36,334 nt of DNA from Klebsiella pneumoniae (GTDB lineage: Bacteria > Myxococcota_A > UBA796 > GCA-2862545). A program made the translations under genes and the position numbers. The DNA is taken from assembly GCA_945861065.1 (NCBI GenBank), contig CAMASI010000046.1:1-36334 (forward strand). Reading direction: 5' to 3'. Below the pieces are notes generated by a model. The model was not told the DNA's origin. It saw only the letters and a program-made list of their open reading frames with translations, and ran no database searches. Below are positions 15,604 through 26,962 of this stretch, in pieces (the first letter of the stretch is position 1; the number at the start of each line of letters is the position of its first letter).

Positions 15604-15638
15604 CGCTCCGGTTCCGGCTAGGGGGCGCGGCCGGAGCG
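15604..15638 (+). promoter_or_regulatory. Inverted repeat over the megasynthase ribosome-binding site
   Basis: CGCTCCGG (15604-15611) and CCGGAGCG (15631-15638) form a perfect 8-bp inverted repeat with a 19-base loop. The 3' arm contains the GGAG Shine-Dalgarno (15633-15636), five bases before the ATG at 15642. In mRNA the stem could hide the ribosome-binding site. No ligand or regulator is suggested by the sequence. Confidence 0.4.
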
Positions 15639-15641
15639 TGC

Positions 15642-18600
15642 ATGCCGGGTGAGATCCACGTCCTCCTTCCTTCTTCCGCCACCCACCTCGTACCGTTGGT
15701 ACTTGAGGCTGGGTGTACGCCTGTTGTAGACGCAACGGGTTCGGTCGTGCCCGATGTGCCCGCTGGGGCCTGGGTGCGGACGCGACCGGGGCGGCCTGCA
15801 CCCGGGACTGGACCCGTGGTGCTCGCGGAGTTGGGCGCCCCAGTACACGGCCGGGACACCTGGCTTGAAACGTCGGTGCCTCGCGACGTCCCGCAGGGAT
15901 TTGTTGGACTCATCCTCAAGGGGCGTGAGGCGTCTGGCTTTGCGGGTGACGAAGATGGCCTGCTCGCCCTGGAACGATGCCCGTCTCCCAACCGGGTGAT
16001 CCTGGACGCGGGGCTTGGGCCTCGCACGGCGGCCTGCGCGGCTGCCTTAGGTGCCGCTGGCGTGTGGGTTTCGGACACGCACCTCGGGATGCCTGAGTTC
16101 GCGTTGCCGCCAGGGCTTGCGCGTCGGTTGACGCTCCCGGACGACGAGGTCACGCGGCTGGTCAACGGCGTGCGGGTGGCGGCCTCCGCGACGGCGCCTG
16201 TGTTGCGACGGCTCGCGCAGGGCGAGGACCCGTTCGCCCTGGCGGACGATTTGTGGATCACGGGCGACCCGTCGTTATCGCTGTGGCTCGCCGGGCAGGG
16301 GCTCGCCCTCGCTGCGGGCCTCGCGGACCGGTATGGGACGCTGACTGAGCTTCTGCGCGCCTATGTGCAAGGCTTTCGCGACTTCGCAAAGTCAACGGCG
16401 GTAGCGGTCTCTGCGCCCGCCGGCCGAGTCGTTCACTCGGTCGCTGCGTTGACGGAACCGGGCGCCGTCGCTGGCAGTGGCAGCGGCGTAGGTTGCGGCG
16501 TGTTGTGGGAGGAAGCCCTGTGGTTGGGGCGCCCGATCGATGGGGGTCCACTTCTCGCAGCGGCGGCGACCGGGGGCGCGGTTGTCGCCGATGCGAATCT
16601 GATGGGGGCTGCGGCGGAACTCGTGGCCAGAACATTTCCCGCGCCGACGGACGGGCCTCCTGCGCCGGTGGCGGCACCGGCCATTGCGATCGTCGGTATC
16701 GGTTGCCGGTTTCCGGGCGGGTCCAGCGACGCCGCCTCATATTGGGACAATATTCTTCACGGGCGCAGCGCGATTCGCGATGTCCCGCTGGACCGCTGGG
16801 ATCCCGCATTGTTCTGGGATCCGAGCCCCGACGCCGTCGACAGGACCTACAGTCGAATCGGGGCCTTTCTCGAAGATTTTCAGTTTGACGGAAAACGATT
16901 CCGCATTCCGCCGCGGGTGGCGCGGCAGGTCGACCCCGTGCAACAAATCACGTTGGCGACGGTCGCCGATGCGTTGGCGGATGCGAACCTCAAGATCGAT
17001 GCGAAGGATGACGGTCGGCCCTTCGACCGCGCTCGTTGCGCCGTCATTCTTGGAAATAGCCTCGGCGGAGAAGTCAGCGACCATTACGCGATTCGTGTGT
17101 ATTGGCCGCTGGTCGAGCGGCGCCTCGACGCCTTGCCGTCGTTTTGTGGCCTTTCGCCGGAGGCGCAGGATCGTATTCGGGAAGACCTGCGACTCGCCTA
17201 CCTGGAGGGGTTGCCCGAGATCGATGAAGACAGCATGCCTGGCGAATTGGCGAACGTTATCGCGGGCAGGATTGCCAACGCATTCGACCTTGGCGGAGCG
17301 AACTTCACAGTGGACGCCGCTTGTGCGTCGTCGATGGCCGCCATGCAGCAGGCGGTCAAGGGCCTGCAGGATGGCGATTTCGACATCGCATTGACGGGCG
17401 GCGCGGACCGCTCGATGAATGTGAAGACGTACGTCGAGTTTTCGAAAATCGGCGCGCTCAGTGCGGACCATTCTGCGCCTTTTGACGCCTCCGCCAATGG
17501 TTTCGTCATGGGCGAGGGATGCGGAATCCTCGTACTCAAACGTCTCGAAGACGCCGTTCGTGAGGGCGACCGAGTGTACGCCGTTATTCGCGGAATCGGT
17601 GCTTCGTCGGATGGAAAGGGGAAAGGAATCACTGCGCCCAATATCCAGGGCCAAATTCGCGCGTTGAACCGTGCCTATGCCTCTGCCGGCCTGTCCCCGT
17701 GGGACGTGGACCTCGTCGAATGCCACGGGACGTCTACGGTCGTCGGCGACAAGGTAGAGGTCGAGGCCCTCAACGCCGTCGTCGGGAGCGGGCGCCGCGA
17801 AGGTCGCGGGCCTATGCGGATTGGCTCGGTCAAATCGATGATCGGGCATCTGAAGAGCGCAGCTGGCGCCGCAAGCACAATTAAAGCGGCGCTGGCGATT
17901 TACCACGGCGTATATCCACCGTCGATTAACTTCAAGAAAGCGCGCGAAGACGTGCCTTTCGACGTAGTTCCTCTCACGGTCCAAACGAAACCCGAACCGT
18001 GGACCGTGGGAGAGTCGGGCCTGCGTCGCGCCGGCGTTTCGGCCTTTGGGTTTGGCGGAACGAATTTCCATATTGTACTCGAGTCGTGGGCGGGTCAGCG
18101 TTTGCCGCAGGCGGCCTTCTCGGCACCCCCGGTGGCTCAACAGGTCGTGTCGGCGCCATTGCGGGCACCCCTGTCGGAGCCGGTGCCGGTCGCGGTTCAG
18201 CCGCAGGAAGCTGCCCCCGAGCCGGTACCCGATTGGCCTCTTCCTGACGGAATTTGGGCTGTGAGCGGGGCAGATGTCGCTGAGGTTCGGAGTCGTTTAG
18301 AGGGGTTGCGCGACGGCCGTCCACAGCCCTTTCATCCGTCGTCTCCCATCCGACTTGTCGCGGCCTTCGATACGGCGGCGGAGCGCGCCGATCAGGTGGC
18401 GCGTGCGATCGGTGTGCTGGCAAAAAGCGGAAATCCCGACTTGTTGCGAGCGCGAGGAATTCACTACGAAGATACGCCTGTCAATGGAAAGCTCGCCCTG
18501 CTCTTCACCGGTCAGGGAAGTCAGTATCTCGACATGGGTCTGGACCTTGCGGCTTCTTCTTCCGTGGTGGCTGACGTCTTTCGTGAGGCCGATGACGTGT

Positions 18601-21600
18601 TGATTCCCGAGCTGGGTCGCTCGGTGACCGACCTCATCCGGTTTGCGCCGGGCCAGGACGAAGAAACCAGAAACGAAGAACTCCGTCGCACGGAATACAG
18701 CCAGCCTGCGACGCTCACGGTTGACGTCGCGATTCTTCGCCTCCTAACCGCCCATGGTGTCGCACCGGATATGGTGGCTGGACATAGTTTAGGCGAGTAC
18801 GGCGCCGCGGTTGCTGCAGGCATCATGACCTTCCGGGATGCGTTGATTGCTGTGACGGCGCGCGGCCGCGAGATGGCGAATATTCGCATCGACGACCCGG
18901 GAAAGATGGCCGGAATCGCTGCGACGACCGAATCCGTCGAAGCGGTGCTTGCAGAAATCGACGGCTACGTGATCGCAGCGAACAAGAATTGTCCGACGCA
19001 GACCGTGATTGCCGGGGCATCCGACGCGGTCGATGAGGCCACAGAGCGTTTTCGCGCTCGTGGCGTCACGGTGTACCCCCTCCCGGTTAGCCACGCATTC
19101 CACTCCGATATCGTCGCCCCTGCGAGCCCGCCTCTGAGGGGTGTTCTCCAGCGCTTGGGCTTGCAGCCGCCAAGGCGCCCGATCACCACCAACGTCACGG
19201 GAGAGTGGTACCCGACGGGACCTGACGCGGTCCCGAAAATAATTGATTTGTTGGCCCGACAAATCACGTCGCCTGTTGAGTGGATTGCGCAGATGGAGCG
19301 CATGTACGGCGATGGCGCGCGTTTATTTGCGGAGGTGGGCCCTAAACGTGCCCTTTCTGGCTTTACGGTTTCCATTTTCAAGCGTCGTCCACACCGCGCA
19401 TTGTATACCAACCACCCGAAACGGGGTGGGGTGGCTTCGTTCCGAGATGCGCTGGCTGGGCTTATTGCGCTTGGAATTCCCGTTCGGGCGAAACCACAGC
19501 TCGGCCCGCTGGACCTGTTGGCGCCAGGGTCCCCGAGACTTGCGACGACCGAAGCGATCGAGGGTCGGGCCGCGAATCGGAGTGGGGTCAGCGTCGCTAC
19601 GTCTGACGTCACAGCCGACGTTTTGGCAATTATTGCGAAAACGACCGGGTATACGACAGCGGAACTCGACCCGGACTACGAGCTTGAGGCCGACCTCGGC
19701 ATCGATACGGTGAAGCAGGCGGAAGTATTTGCCGCCGTGCGCACCCACTATGCGATTCCGGCAGATGACCGATTCGACCTGTCGAAACACCGCACGCTCC
19801 GTGCGGTCATCAACTGGGTGGCGGGCCGTGTAGGCGCTACGACCCTGGCGGTTGCGCCGCTCCCGGCCGCCCCTGCCACCACGGTCCCGGCCTCCCCGGT
19901 GGCGGGTAGCGACGCGGCGCTTGCATCTTTTCTCACCGAAGCCGCCAAGAGCGGTCTGGTCGGGGCCGACGCCGAAGCGTTCGCACGTGCCTTATTGCCG
20001 TCCCTTCGGGGGCTGCTCCAGTCTGCCTTCGAGGCCGCTCGGGCTGTCACAATCCCGCCCCCGCCGGTGGCCGTGCCCCCGCCGGTGACCGTGCCCGCGC
20101 CAACGGCCACGCTACAGACGTATGCGGTGCTCCCTGGCTGTTTGTACCCGCCGGACCCGCTCCGCGCGGTGGTGTGCACCGGGGCGAGCCTCGGTCTGCC
20201 TGGACCGGGAGATGTCTTTAGCCCTACGGGCGTCCGCGACATGCTCGCTGGGCGTCAGGGCATCACCCATATCGGGAGCCGCACGACCGCTTTCCTCGAC
20301 AAGGGTTTGGTAAGGCTCGTCAAGGATCCGGAAACGGGTCAGGGTTCGTTTCTTCCCGTGGTTGACGAGACACAGGTCATTCGTCTTGCGGGTTTGCGCG
20401 GTGATTTCGACCTGACCGAGTGGGACGTGTCCGCGGAGGCAATTGCGGCTTGGGATATTACGACCCAATTGGCCGTCGCTGCGTGTATTGAGGCCCTCCG
20501 TGATGCTGGGATTCCGTTGGTGCGCCGCTACAAGGTGGCGGCGAATGGCAAACGTATGCCGGCGGGTTGGATGCTTCCGGAGGCTCTGGCCGATGGGACC
20601 GCGGTCGTGTTTGGTTCGGCCTTTCCCGGGCTAGACCGGTTTGTTGAGAAACTCGACGCGGGTGGCAAGGGCCCTGACGGAAACTTCGACCGCCGATTCT
20701 TGTTCCAAATCCTAACGATGGGCCACAGCCAGCTGGCCCAACATATCGGCGCCCGTGGGCCAAACACTGCGGTAAACGCCGCATGTGCATCCACGACCCA
20801 GGCACTCGCGATTGCAGAGGATTGGATTCGTGTCGGTCGCGCCGAGCGTGTCATCGTGGTCGGCGCCGACGACGTCACGAGTGAGCGCCTTTTGCCGTGG
20901 TTGGGCAGCGGTTTCATGGCGGCGGGCGCTGCGACGACCCACGACGTGCTGGAAGAAGCCGCGTTGCCGTTCGACCGTCGTCGCCACGGCCTGATCCTCG
21001 GCATGGGTGCCGCTGGCCTGATCCTTGAGAGTGCCGAAGCTGCCGCGCGTCGCGGGATTCGCCCGGTCGCTACACTCTTGGGCACCTCGGTTCTCAACTC
21101 CGCATTTCATGGCACCCGACTCGACACGAACCACATCGCCACCTGTATGAGTGACCTTGTGCGGAGTGTGGCACGCGTCGAGGGTGTGTCCCCGGCCGAC
21201 ATCGCTCGTCAGGGCGTTTTCGTGTCTCACGAGACCTATACGCCCGCCCGAGGGGGTTCCGCGGGCGCCGAGATCGCCGGCCTTCGCGCAGCGTTCGGCG
21301 ACGCGTGGACCGACATCGTGGTCACCAACGTCAAGGGCTACACGGGGCACCCGATGGGCGCCGGGCTCGAAGACACCGTTGCCGTCAAGGCCCTTCAATA
21401 TGGACAGGCCCCGCCTGTCCCCCACCACAAAGAAGCGGACCCGGATTTAGGGGCGATCCGGTTGTCGCGAGGCGAGAAGCGGCCCTACCGATGGGCACTT
21501 CGACTCGCCGCGGGGTTTGGCTCGCAGCTGGCGATCAGCGCATGGCGGCAGGAGGCAATTGGGGATGATCGCGTCACCGACGTTGGTGTTCGGGACGCCT

Positions 21601-24600
21601 GGTTGAGAGAAATGACGGGTTTCGGCGACGTCGATGAACGAATCGAGTTTCGCACGCTTCGGGCTTTTGATCGCGGTGCGGCTACGCCTGCGCCCGCTCC
21701 TGTGGCTGCGGCGCCCGCTCCTGTGATTGCGGCGCCGCCGCCGGTGGCGCAGACGCCCGAGCCGGCCGTGGTTGTCGTGGCCGAATCTGGCATGCTCCCC
21801 GAACTGGTCGCGTTGATTGCGGAACGCACAGGCTACGAATCCGGGGAACTGGACCCGGACTACGCGCTTGAGGCCGACCTCGGAATCGATACGGTCAAAC
21901 AGGCCGAAATTCTTGCCGAAATTCGGACTCGTTTTGGCATTGAACGCGATGACCATTTTCGGTTGCCGGACTACCCGACCATTCGTGCGTTGGCGTCCTA
22001 TGTGGATGGCAAGCGGCAACAGTTGGTGGCAGAGCCCGAGCCCGAACCCGAACCCGAACCCGAACCCGAACCCGAACCCGAGCCAGCACCGGAACCCGAA
22101 CCCGAACCCGAGCCAGAACCGGAACCCGAGCCAGAACCGGAGCCCGAGCCCGTGCAGGAACCCGAGCCCGTGCCGGAACCCGAGCCCGTGCCGGAACCCG
22201 TGCCCGTGCCGGAACCAGAGCCAGAGCCAGAGCCAGAGCCGACAGCGGAAGACCTGCTATCGACGACGCTACTTGCGGCGTTCTCGACCGAACCCGACGA
22301 TATCGCAACGCCGATCAGTTCGGAGCGTTTGGACGACGACGCGGCGCCTGCTTCTGAGGTCGAACTCCCGGTCGACGACCTCTTCGCGGACTTGTTTGAC
22401 CAGACAGGACTCGTCGAGCTCGATCTCGATTTCGATGGGGCCAAAGAGGAGCCCGCGGTACTCGCCGTGTCCGTTGTACCGGCGACACCTGCGGTGCTCA
22501 CCGTAGAGGTGGATGCCCCGTCCGCAGATCCGATGGATCCCCCGGCGGCGACGGATTCGCTCCCTGAGTTGATTGCTGTGGTTGCGGAGCTCACCGGCTA
22601 CGCGGCGCATGAGTTGGATCCCGGCTTTGAACTTGAGGCCGACCTTGGCGTCGATACCGTCAAACAAGCCGAAATCGTTAGTGCCCTACGGTCTCGGTAT
22701 GGGCTCGGAGGAGAGGCATCGTTCCGTCTGTCCGACCACAAGACGCTGAGTGCGCTTGCGTCTGCCATTGATGAGTGGCGCGCTCAGCAAGGCGCTGGCC
22801 CCACCGCGCCGAGTGGCGAAGCTGCACAGGCCGAGCCCGCAGCTTCAGTTGTTTCTGTGGACCGCGCGTTCGTGGCGGAACAATTCGATCTCAGCATCGC
22901 ATTCTCGGATGCGGAGGTCGCAATTGCCGACGCCGTGCCGCTTCCGGCCTCCTTTCGCCTGCGACGCCCGGTTTTGGCACCGCGACCCGTCAACCCGGCT
23001 TCGACGACGCTCAATGGGCGCAAGGTCTGGGTTGTGGGTCAGGGCCCGGCCCACGCCGCCGTGCGCGCAGAGGTCATTCGTCGGGGCGGACAAGTCGATT
23101 CTACGCCTGACGTCGTCATCGACCTCGGTGACGAAGTTCTGATGTCCTTCGAATTGGCCCGGCGGTTGGTCACGTCGCGCCCGTCTGCGTGGGTGACGGT
23201 CACTCGGTTAGGCGCGTTGGCCGGGGGCTTCCGCCCAGACCGCGGCGCTGTCGAGGGTGCGCGTGCGGGATTCACCAAAGCGCTGGGACGAGAATGGACG
23301 GGCCTGATGGCCAAGGTCATCGACGTCCCCTTGATGGCCAGTCATGCCGATCTGGCGCAGAGGGTCCTCGACGAATTGCACACGGATGACAGCGTGGAGG
23401 TGTTCTTCGACGGCGCTGCGCGCTCCGTGATCGCCTATCAGACGGTCGCGGTGCCTCCTCCCGGCCGCCTTTTGGAAGACAGTGTCGTGTTGCTCACAGG
23501 CGGAGGGCGTGGGGTGACGGCCCGGATCGCTGTGGAGATGGCGAAGCGGGGTCGTCTCAAATTGGGTCTTGTGGGCCGGATTCCGTACCCGGCCCGCGCA
23601 TTTGACGAAGGCGCAGAGAAAAAGAGAATTGTGTCGGAACTCGAAACGTTGGGGGAGAGACCGACACCGGCCAAGATCTCTCGGTTGCTCCAGCCTCTTC
23701 GTCAGGCGGAGGAAATCCGGCAGACGGTGTTGGCCCTACAGGCGTTGGGTTCCGTGGTGGAATATTTCCAGGCGGACTTGGCGAATCCTGAGTCGGTCCA
23801 GTTCCTCCTTGCCGACGTGGTAGGCGCCTTGGGCCCGGTGGACATCGTCGTACACGGTGCCGGCGTCGAAGAAAGCCGCCGCGTCGAAGAGAAGGACCTG
23901 GCCGCTTTCCATCGCGTTTTTGATGCCAAAGCTGCCGGGGGCGCGAAACTTGCCTCCGGCATTGCGCCGGAAGCCTTTTTCCTGTCGATGGGCTCGGTGG
24001 CCGGGCGTTTCGGCAATGTCGGCCAGGTGGACTACTCGGCAGCGAATGACGCGCTTGCCCGCTTGTGTTTGGCGCGGCCCAACTCGTTGCATGTGGATTG
24101 GACGGCCTGGGACGACGTAGGGATGGCCGTGCGCGGTGGCATGCGGCACGTGCTGACGGAGCGGGGCGTTGAGCTGCTTCCGGCCGACGCCGGTGCGGCG
24201 CTTGCTGTGGACTTGATCGCGGCTAAAGTGACCGGGGAACTGGTTGTGGCAGGACGCCTGGGAGAACTCCTCCCCGGTGCGGGCCATCCGCTCCTCGATT
24301 CACTGGATTTCGACGGGGACGTCGTCCGCGGGAAGTTGACACTGACCGTGGAGCGGTGCGGCTGGATCGTCGATCACGCCATCGACGGGGTACCTGTGCT
24401 CCCTGGGGTGATTGGGCTCGAACTCATGTGCGCAGTTGCCACCCAGGCCGCGTCTGGTGCCCGTTGTGTCGAAATCCTAGACGCGAGCTTCGACAATCCC
24501 TGCAAAATCCACTCGAACGAACCGGTGCACGTCACTGTGGAAGCGGAACGCGTCGCGGACGGTGTGTTCCGTACCAGCCTGCAGTCTGTTCGACAGCTGA

Positions 24601-25793
24601 AAACGGGCCGAGACAAACAGACGGAACATTTCGCGGCCACTTTCGTATTTGTTGCGGTTGAGGTGCCCGCTCCGTTGCCGGACCTTTCTTTGCCTGCGGA
24701 AGTCGTGACCGGTGACGCCATCTACCGTCGGTTCTTCCATGGGCCGCGGTTCCAGGTGATGTCGTCCGTCACGGGCGTGGCGTCCGATGCCCTTCTGGCG
24801 GAGGGCGTGCTCGACAGCACTCGAATCGCGAGGAACCTGCGTTTGGATCCGTTGGCGATTGAAGGCGCGTTTCAGGCTGCAGGTCTGCACCGAATGATTG
24901 CCGAGGGCGTGCTGGCATTGCCAGCCCGAATCGAAAGGCTCAGTTTGTTGCGCACAAGCGAGCCGGAAGAAGCGGTGAGCAACCGCGTCCACAGGCGGGC
25001 GAGCGGCGTGTACGACATTGACGTCGACGGCAGTTCCGGTCCGGCGCTCCGGATGCGCGGATTCGAAATGTCTGATTTGGGCCCAATGCCGGAGGCACTG
25101 CATTTTCCGATTCCGGAGGGTGGGCGAGGGCCCGCATTGGTCAATGAGCAGCCTGGTTTGGACGACGCAGCATTTGGCTACGGCGCCGCGGACGAAGACA
25201 TGTCCGATTGGCTGACGGACGCGGAGCTTGCCATTCTTGCTGCGCGGGGAACGGAGCGACGCTTCCGCGATCGGGTGGCGGGCCGGCTCGCCGCCAAGCG
25301 CGCTGTTTGCCAGTTGACCGGCGCGAGCCCTGATTTGGTCCGCGTGGACTCGGCGCCGTCGGGCGAACCGATTGCCACGGTGTCGGGTGCGGCAGGCGTG
25401 CGCGTCAGCATCAGTCATGTGGAAGGGCGCGCGGTCGCGGTTGCGGTTCGGGTCGGCCGCATCGGCGTCGATCTCGAACGGGTGGCCGAGCGCGATCCCT
25501 CGTTTGCAGAGACCTGGTTGCAGGAGAGCGAACGCGACTTGAGCCATGGCGATGCCCTTCGCGAAACCGTGATTTGGTGCGTCAAGGAAGCCGTCCTTAA
25601 GGTGCTTGGGACCGGAATGGCCATCCACCCGCGCGACGTTGTTGTCCTGTCGATTGGGGACGCCGACGCTCGGGTAGAACTCGCTGGTGAGGCACTGACA
25701 CGCCACGCCGATTTAGGGGGACAGGCCATTCACGTGGTGTGGTCGGAGCCGTCACCTGACGAAATCCTAGCGCTCGCACGGATGTATCCATGA
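15642..25793 (+). CDS. Single-chain PUFA-type iterative lipid/polyketide synthase with fused PPTase
   Basis: A 3383-residue megasynthase. Domains, by approximate residue: 1-300 nitronate-monooxygenase/PfaD-like TIM barrel ([16 protein letters not shown] near 89-104, [10 protein letters not shown]); 345-815 KS1 with Cys561 (DAACASS), His695 (CHGTST) and His736 (GHLKSAAG); 950-1255 AT with Ser1049 (GHSLGEY) and HAFH (1151-1154), a malonyl-type signature; 1320-1400 ACP1; 1505-1990 KS2 with Cys1715 (NAACAST), His1863, His1903; 2050-2125 ACP2; 2129-2203 Glu-Pro linker; 2308-2385 ACP3; KR with GGGRGV near 2619 and Tyr2798 (DYSAAND); 2882-3150 DH with His2912 in [12 protein letters not shown]; 3191-3383 Sfp-like PPTase with Asp3277, Glu3279, Lys3315, Glu3316 (WCVKEAVLK). 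The KR carries the long KPTPAKI-type insert of PfaA. Carriers read DTVKQ, with Thr1356, Thr2084 and Thr2339 at the Ser position. Product unknown; an iterative reduced or polyene acyl chain is likely. Confidence 0.93.
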   Translation: MPGEIHVLLPSSATHLVPLVLEAGCTPVVDATGSVVPDVPAGAWVRTRPGRPAPGTGPVVLAELGAPVHGRDTWLETSVPRDVPQGFVGLILKGREASGFAGDEDGLLALERCPSPNRVILDAGLGPRTAACAAALGAAGVWVSDTHLGMPEFALPPGLARRLTLPDDEVTRLVNGVRVAASATAPVLRRLAQGEDPFALADDLWITGDPSLSLWLAGQGLALAAGLADRYGTLTELLRAYVQGFRDFAKSTAVAVSAPAGRVVHSVAALTEPGAVAGSGSGVGCGVLWEEALWLGRPIDGGPLLAAAATGGAVVADANLMGAAAELVARTFPAPTDGPPAPVAAPAIAIVGIGCRFPGGSSDAASYWDNILHGRSAIRDVPLDRWDPALFWDPSPDAVDRTYSRIGAFLEDFQFDGKRFRIPPRVARQVDPVQQITLATVADALADANLKIDAKDDGRPFDRARCAVILGNSLGGEVSDHYAIRVYWPLVERRLDALPSFCGLSPEAQDRIREDLRLAYLEGLPEIDEDSMPGELANVIAGRIANAFDLGGANFTVDAACASSMAAMQQAVKGLQDGDFDIALTGGADRSMNVKTYVEFSKIGALSADHSAPFDASANGFVMGEGCGILVLKRLEDAVREGDRVYAVIRGIGASSDGKGKGITAPNIQGQIRALNRAYASAGLSPWDVDLVECHGTSTVVGDKVEVEALNAVVGSGRREGRGPMRIGSVKSMIGHLKSAAGAASTIKAALAIYHGVYPPSINFKKAREDVPFDVVPLTVQTKPEPWTVGESGLRRAGVSAFGFGGTNFHIVLESWAGQRLPQAAFSAPPVAQQVVSAPLRAPLSEPVPVAVQPQEAAPEPVPDWPLPDGIWAVSGADVAEVRSRLEGLRDGRPQPFHPSSPIRLVAAFDTAAERADQVARAIGVLAKSGNPDLLRARGIHYEDTPVNGKLALLFTGQGSQYLDMGLDLAASSSVVADVFREADDVLIPELGRSVTDLIRFAPGQDEETRNEELRRTEYSQPATLTVDVAILRLLTAHGVAPDMVAGHSLGEYGAAVAAGIMTFRDALIAVTARGREMANIRIDDPGKMAGIAATTESVEAVLAEIDGYVIAANKNCPTQTVIAGASDAVDEATERFRARGVTVYPLPVSHAFHSDIVAPASPPLRGVLQRLGLQPPRRPITTNVTGEWYPTGPDAVPKIIDLLARQITSPVEWIAQMERMYGDGARLFAEVGPKRALSGFTVSIFKRRPHRALYTNHPKRGGVASFRDALAGLIALGIPVRAKPQLGPLDLLAPGSPRLATTEAIEGRAANRSGVSVATSDVTADVLAIIAKTTGYTTAELDPDYELEADLGIDTVKQAEVFAAVRTHYAIPADDRFDLSKHRTLRAVINWVAGRVGATTLAVAPLPAAPATTVPASPVAGSDAALASFLTEAAKSGLVGADAEAFARALLPSLRGLLQSAFEAARAVTIPPPPVAVPPPVTVPAPTATLQTYAVLPGCLYPPDPLRAVVCTGASLGLPGPGDVFSPTGVRDMLAGRQGITHIGSRTTAFLDKGLVRLVKDPETGQGSFLPVVDETQVIRLAGLRGDFDLTEWDVSAEAIAAWDITTQLAVAACIEALRDAGIPLVRRYKVAANGKRMPAGWMLPEALADGTAVVFGSAFPGLDRFVEKLDAGGKGPDGNFDRRFLFQILTMGHSQLAQHIGARGPNTAVNAACASTTQALAIAEDWIRVGRAERVIVVGADDVTSERLLPWLGSGFMAAGAATTHDVLEEAALPFDRRRHGLILGMGAAGLILESAEAAARRGIRPVATLLGTSVLNSAFHGTRLDTNHIATCMSDLVRSVARVEGVSPADIARQGVFVSHETYTPARGGSAGAEIAGLRAAFGDAWTDIVVTNVKGYTGHPMGAGLEDTVAVKALQYGQAPPVPHHKEADPDLGAIRLSRGEKRPYRWALRLAAGFGSQLAISAWRQEAIGDDRVTDVGVRDAWLREMTGFGDVDERIEFRTLRAFDRGAATPAPAPVAAAPAPVIAAPPPVAQTPEPAVVVVAESGMLPELVALIAERTGYESGELDPDYALEADLGIDTVKQAEILAEIRTRFGIERDDHFRLPDYPTIRALASYVDGKRQQLVAEPEPEPEPEPEPEPEPEPAPEPEPEPEPEPEPEPEPEPEPVQEPEPVPEPEPVPEPVPVPEPEPEPEPEPTAEDLLSTTLLAAFSTEPDDIATPISSERLDDDAAPASEVELPVDDLFADLFDQTGLVELDLDFDGAKEEPAVLAVSVVPATPAVLTVEVDAPSADPMDPPAATDSLPELIAVVAELTGYAAHELDPGFELEADLGVDTVKQAEIVSALRSRYGLGGEASFRLSDHKTLSALASAIDEWRAQQGAGPTAPSGEAAQAEPAASVVSVDRAFVAEQFDLSIAFSDAEVAIADAVPLPASFRLRRPVLAPRPVNPASTTLNGRKVWVVGQGPAHAAVRAEVIRRGGQVDSTPDVVIDLGDEVLMSFELARRLVTSRPSAWVTVTRLGALAGGFRPDRGAVEGARAGFTKALGREWTGLMAKVIDVPLMASHADLAQRVLDELHTDDSVEVFFDGAARSVIAYQTVAVPPPGRLLEDSVVLLTGGGRGVTARIAVEMAKRGRLKLGLVGRIPYPARAFDEGAEKKRIVSELETLGERPTPAKISRLLQPLRQAEEIRQTVLALQALGSVVEYFQADLANPESVQFLLADVVGALGPVDIVVHGAGVEESRRVEEKDLAAFHRVFDAKAAGGAKLASGIAPEAFFLSMGSVAGRFGNVGQVDYSAANDALARLCLARPNSLHVDWTAWDDVGMAVRGGMRHVLTERGVELLPADAGAALAVDLIAAKVTGELVVAGRLGELLPGAGHPLLDSLDFDGDVVRGKLTLTVERCGWIVDHAIDGVPVLPGVIGLELMCAVATQAASGARCVEILDASFDNPCKIHSNEPVHVTVEAERVADGVFRTSLQSVRQLKTGRDKQTEHFAATFVFVAVEVPAPLPDLSLPAEVVTGDAIYRRFFHGPRFQVMSSVTGVASDALLAEGVLDSTRIARNLRLDPLAIEGAFQAAGLHRMIAEGVLALPARIERLSLLRTSEPEEAVSNRVHRRASGVYDIDVDGSSGPALRMRGFEMSDLGPMPEALHFPIPEGGRGPALVNEQPGLDDAAFGYGAADEDMSDWLTDAELAILAARGTERRFRDRVAGRLAAKRAVCQLTGASPDLVRVDSAPSGEPIATVSGAAGVRVSISHVEGRAVAVAVRVGRIGVDLERVAERDPSFAETWLQESERDLSHGDALRETVIWCVKEAVLKVLGTGMAIHPRDVVVLSIGDADARVELAGEALTRHADLGGQAIHVVWSEPSPDEILALARMYP
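22029..22240 (+). repeat. Glu-Pro hexanucleotide repeat inside the megasynthase gene
   Basis: An irregular run of GARCCN hexamers encodes about 70 residues of alternating Glu and Pro between ACP2 and ACP3. Being a multiple of six, gain or loss of units keeps the reading frame. A Glu-Pro run should be stiff and extended, so it may act as a spacer between the two carriers. Confidence 0.9.
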
Positions 25794-25817
25794 GGTGCCT
25801 TGCACCCTGGGGGCGCC

Positions 25818-26408
25818 ATGGTCGTCGCTGAGCTGACCGGGGGGACCCTGCTGCGTCAGGTCGTCGATCCTGGCGACGCGGAGGAATGGCGCGCGCCCTT
25901 TATTGGGGCGTATCAGACAGTGTTCTCAGGGTTTCCGTACAATGAGCGGTGGAATCCAGACGAAGCCGAGGCGATCTGGCGAAAGCTCACAGGGACCCCC
26001 CACAACGTCACCTTGCTGGCGACACGCGGGGGCAGCGTATTGGGGTTTGGAATCGCAATTCCGTTAGCGGCGAAACGCGACGTCGCCCGCGAGTTGGGCG
26101 GTCTGATACCGATCAATCACACGTTTTATTTGGCCGAATTGGGGGTTCTTCCGGAGCACCGAAACCAAGAAATAGGGCGAACGCTGGTTGTCGAGCGCCT
26201 TCGGCGGGTTGACCCGGACCGGTGGACCCACGTCTGCCTGCGCGTCAGTTCGGCGCATACGCCTTCAATGGAGATGTACAAAGCCATGGGTTTTGCGGAA
26301 ATGGGCGTCGCGATGGACGTGTCGATGATGCGCAACGACGGTCGCGTCATCACCGACCGGCGGCGAATTCTGTCGAAGGTGCTGTCTCAGGTCTCGCTGG
26401 GCAAATGA
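25818..26408 (+). CDS. GNAT-family N-acetyltransferase
   Basis: A 196-residue protein starting at ATG 25818, with GGGGG five bases upstream; the in-frame TTG at 25800 is less likely. The acetyl-CoA motif A reads LAELGVLPEHRNQEIGRTLV (beta strand, then a Q/R..G.G/A-like loop), and the C-terminal YKAMGF is the usual GNAT beta-6/helix signature. It lies 24 bases after the megasynthase stop and overlaps the next gene by ATGA, so it is likely co-transcribed. The substrate could be an amino group on the lipid product or an unrelated small molecule; the sequence cannot tell. Confidence 0.85.
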   Translation: MVVAELTGGTLLRQVVDPGDAEEWRAPFIGAYQTVFSGFPYNERWNPDEAEAIWRKLTGTPHNVTLLATRGGSVLGFGIAIPLAAKRDVARELGGLIPINHTFYLAELGVLPEHRNQEIGRTLVVERLRRVDPDRWTHVCLRVSSAHTPSMEMYKAMGFAEMGVAMDVSMMRNDGRVITDRRRILSKVLSQVSLGK

Positions 26409-26962
26409 CGCCTTTTGTGCCGTTCGTCTGCCTGCTGGTGGCGACCGGCGTGATGCGGCTTGCGGAACTGGCAGTGTCCCATCGGCGGGCCGCAAAGCGA
26501 GCCGGAGACGTGGTTGGAGAGGGCGGATTGTTCCTTGCGATGGCGGGCGTTCATGTGGGCCTCGTCGTTCTTCCCATCTTGGAGGTCGTAGTTCTCGACC
26601 GGCGTTTTGACGTGGGGTTCGCCCTCGCTGTCGGAACTGCATTCGGGTGCGTCACGGCCGTTCGGGCATGGACCTTGGGCCATATCGGCCGGGCCTGGAA
26701 TGTTCGCATTCTTCCGCCTGAACGGGTGGCGACGACAGGGCCTTACCGATGGATTCGCCATCCGAATTACCTGGTCGTCATTCTGGAGATCGCGCTATTG
26801 CCTCTCCTTCACGGCGCATGGCTGACGAGCGCAACGCTGACCGTTGCCAATGCAGGCGTGCTCGTCCGCCGAATCCGAAACGAAGAAGCCGAACTGTCCA
26901 GAAACCCAATTTGGCGGGCGCATTTTGAGCACAAGGCGCGCCTCCTTCCGGGGGTATGGTGA
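26405..26962 (+). CDS. Isoprenylcysteine carboxyl methyltransferase-like membrane enzyme
   Basis: A 185-residue membrane protein with about four to five hydrophobic helices. The C-terminal half holds the ICMT/PEMT-type SAM-binding signature: TTGPYRWIRHPNYLVVILE, followed by RRIRNEEAEL. Bacterial ICMT-like enzymes in polyketide clusters methylate carboxyl or hydroxyl groups of lipid pyrones and related products (family knowledge). The ATG overlaps the GNAT stop and the gene overlaps the glycosidase start (TGATG), so all three are translationally linked. I infer O-methylation of the megasynthase product as a possible role. Confidence 0.85.
   Translation: MTPFVPFVCLLVATGVMRLAELAVSHRRAAKRAGDVVGEGGLFLAMAGVHVGLVVLPILEVVVLDRRFDVGFALAVGTAFGCVTAVRAWTLGHIGRAWNVRILPPERVATTGPYRWIRHPNYLVVILEIALLPLLHGAWLTSATLTVANAGVLVRRIRNEEAELSRNPIWRAHFEHKARLLPGVW

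Noticed and set aside
20161..21540. Second KS as a chain-length factor
   Set aside because: It retains the active-site Cys1715 and both His residues, so it should be catalytically competent.
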